The translations under genes were made by a program, and so were the position numbers. From NCBI RefSeq assembly GCF_024749045.1, contig NZ_CP087184.1, positions 806,001 to 870,000 on the forward strand: a stretch of DNA of 64,000 nt, given 5' to 3'. Under the pieces are notes generated by a model. The model was not told the DNA's origin. It saw only the letters and a list, made by a program, of their open reading frames with translations, and ran no database searches. Positions 63,947 through 64,000 of the stretch are shown here, one piece after another (the first letter of the stretch is position 1; each line of letters starts with the position of its first letter). This DNA is from Pseudomonas sp. B21-028 (GTDB lineage: Bacteria; Pseudomonadota; Gammaproteobacteria; Pseudomonadales; Pseudomonadaceae).

Positions 63947-64000
63947 CGGGTGTCGCAACCCGCAAACACACACGAAGGTGCGGTTCCGCGCCATAGCGAA

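Overview
The window looks like a chromosomal accessory region of a fluorescens-group Pseudomonas. Support for this: high-GC core genes with Pseudomonas codon habits, an McpS-type chemoreceptor, Pseudomonas-type REP palindromes, and DUF6124-type small proteins. No rRNA or complete tRNA gene is visible.

Layout. (1) Bases 1-13523, minus strand: an insecticidal-type Tc toxin operon in the order tcaA-tcaB-tcaC/tcdB-tccC. The genes overlap by ATGA or are tightly spaced, and the tccC gene runs off the left edge, so its toxic C-terminus is not seen. (2) 13735-18206: a FitAB-type toxin-antitoxin pair with a palindromic operator, an McpS-like chemoreceptor, a membrane-anchored histidine phosphatase and a PAP2 phosphatase. 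A cluster of REP palindromes follows. (3) 19065-38586: a contact-dependent inhibition (CDI) locus. It has cdiB, a full-length cdiA ending in a NucA/NucB-like nuclease and its immunity gene. Next comes an orphan toxin tip with its own immunity gene. Last is a second, N-terminally truncated cdiA with another tip and an apparently frameshifted immunity gene. An 847-base near-identical repeat links the two cdiA genes. (4) Two loci (30793-30996 minus, 40034-40231 plus) carry a structured leader RNA with the architecture of C4 antisense RNA, each ahead of a small gene.

(5) 40664-49434: ordinary chromosomal genes: an LRR protein, an SDR with an AraC regulator, EamA and MFS exporters, an HxlR regulator, a tautomerase, a LysR regulator and a Wzz-like protein. 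(6) 49497-52440: scars of mobile DNA: a decayed phage lysis cassette (endolysin end, nested Rz/Rz1), a Tat-type sialidase-like protein, a truncated P4-type integrase and its arm-type binding sites. (7) 52504-64000: an AT-richer defence-like island. It contains an ImmA/IrrE-UvrD helicase-Cys-rich nuclease fusion with a DNA-binding partner, and a divergent 2-oxoglutarate oxygenase. It also has a BsuBI/PstI-type restriction-modification pair, a HAD hydrolase with a membrane protein, and an unknown gene at the right edge.

How they work together: the Tc and CDI loci are antagonism systems against hosts and sibling bacteria. The right-hand island is probably protective against phages or plasmids. 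The integrase arms, phage debris and CDI repeats indicate repeated recombination here.
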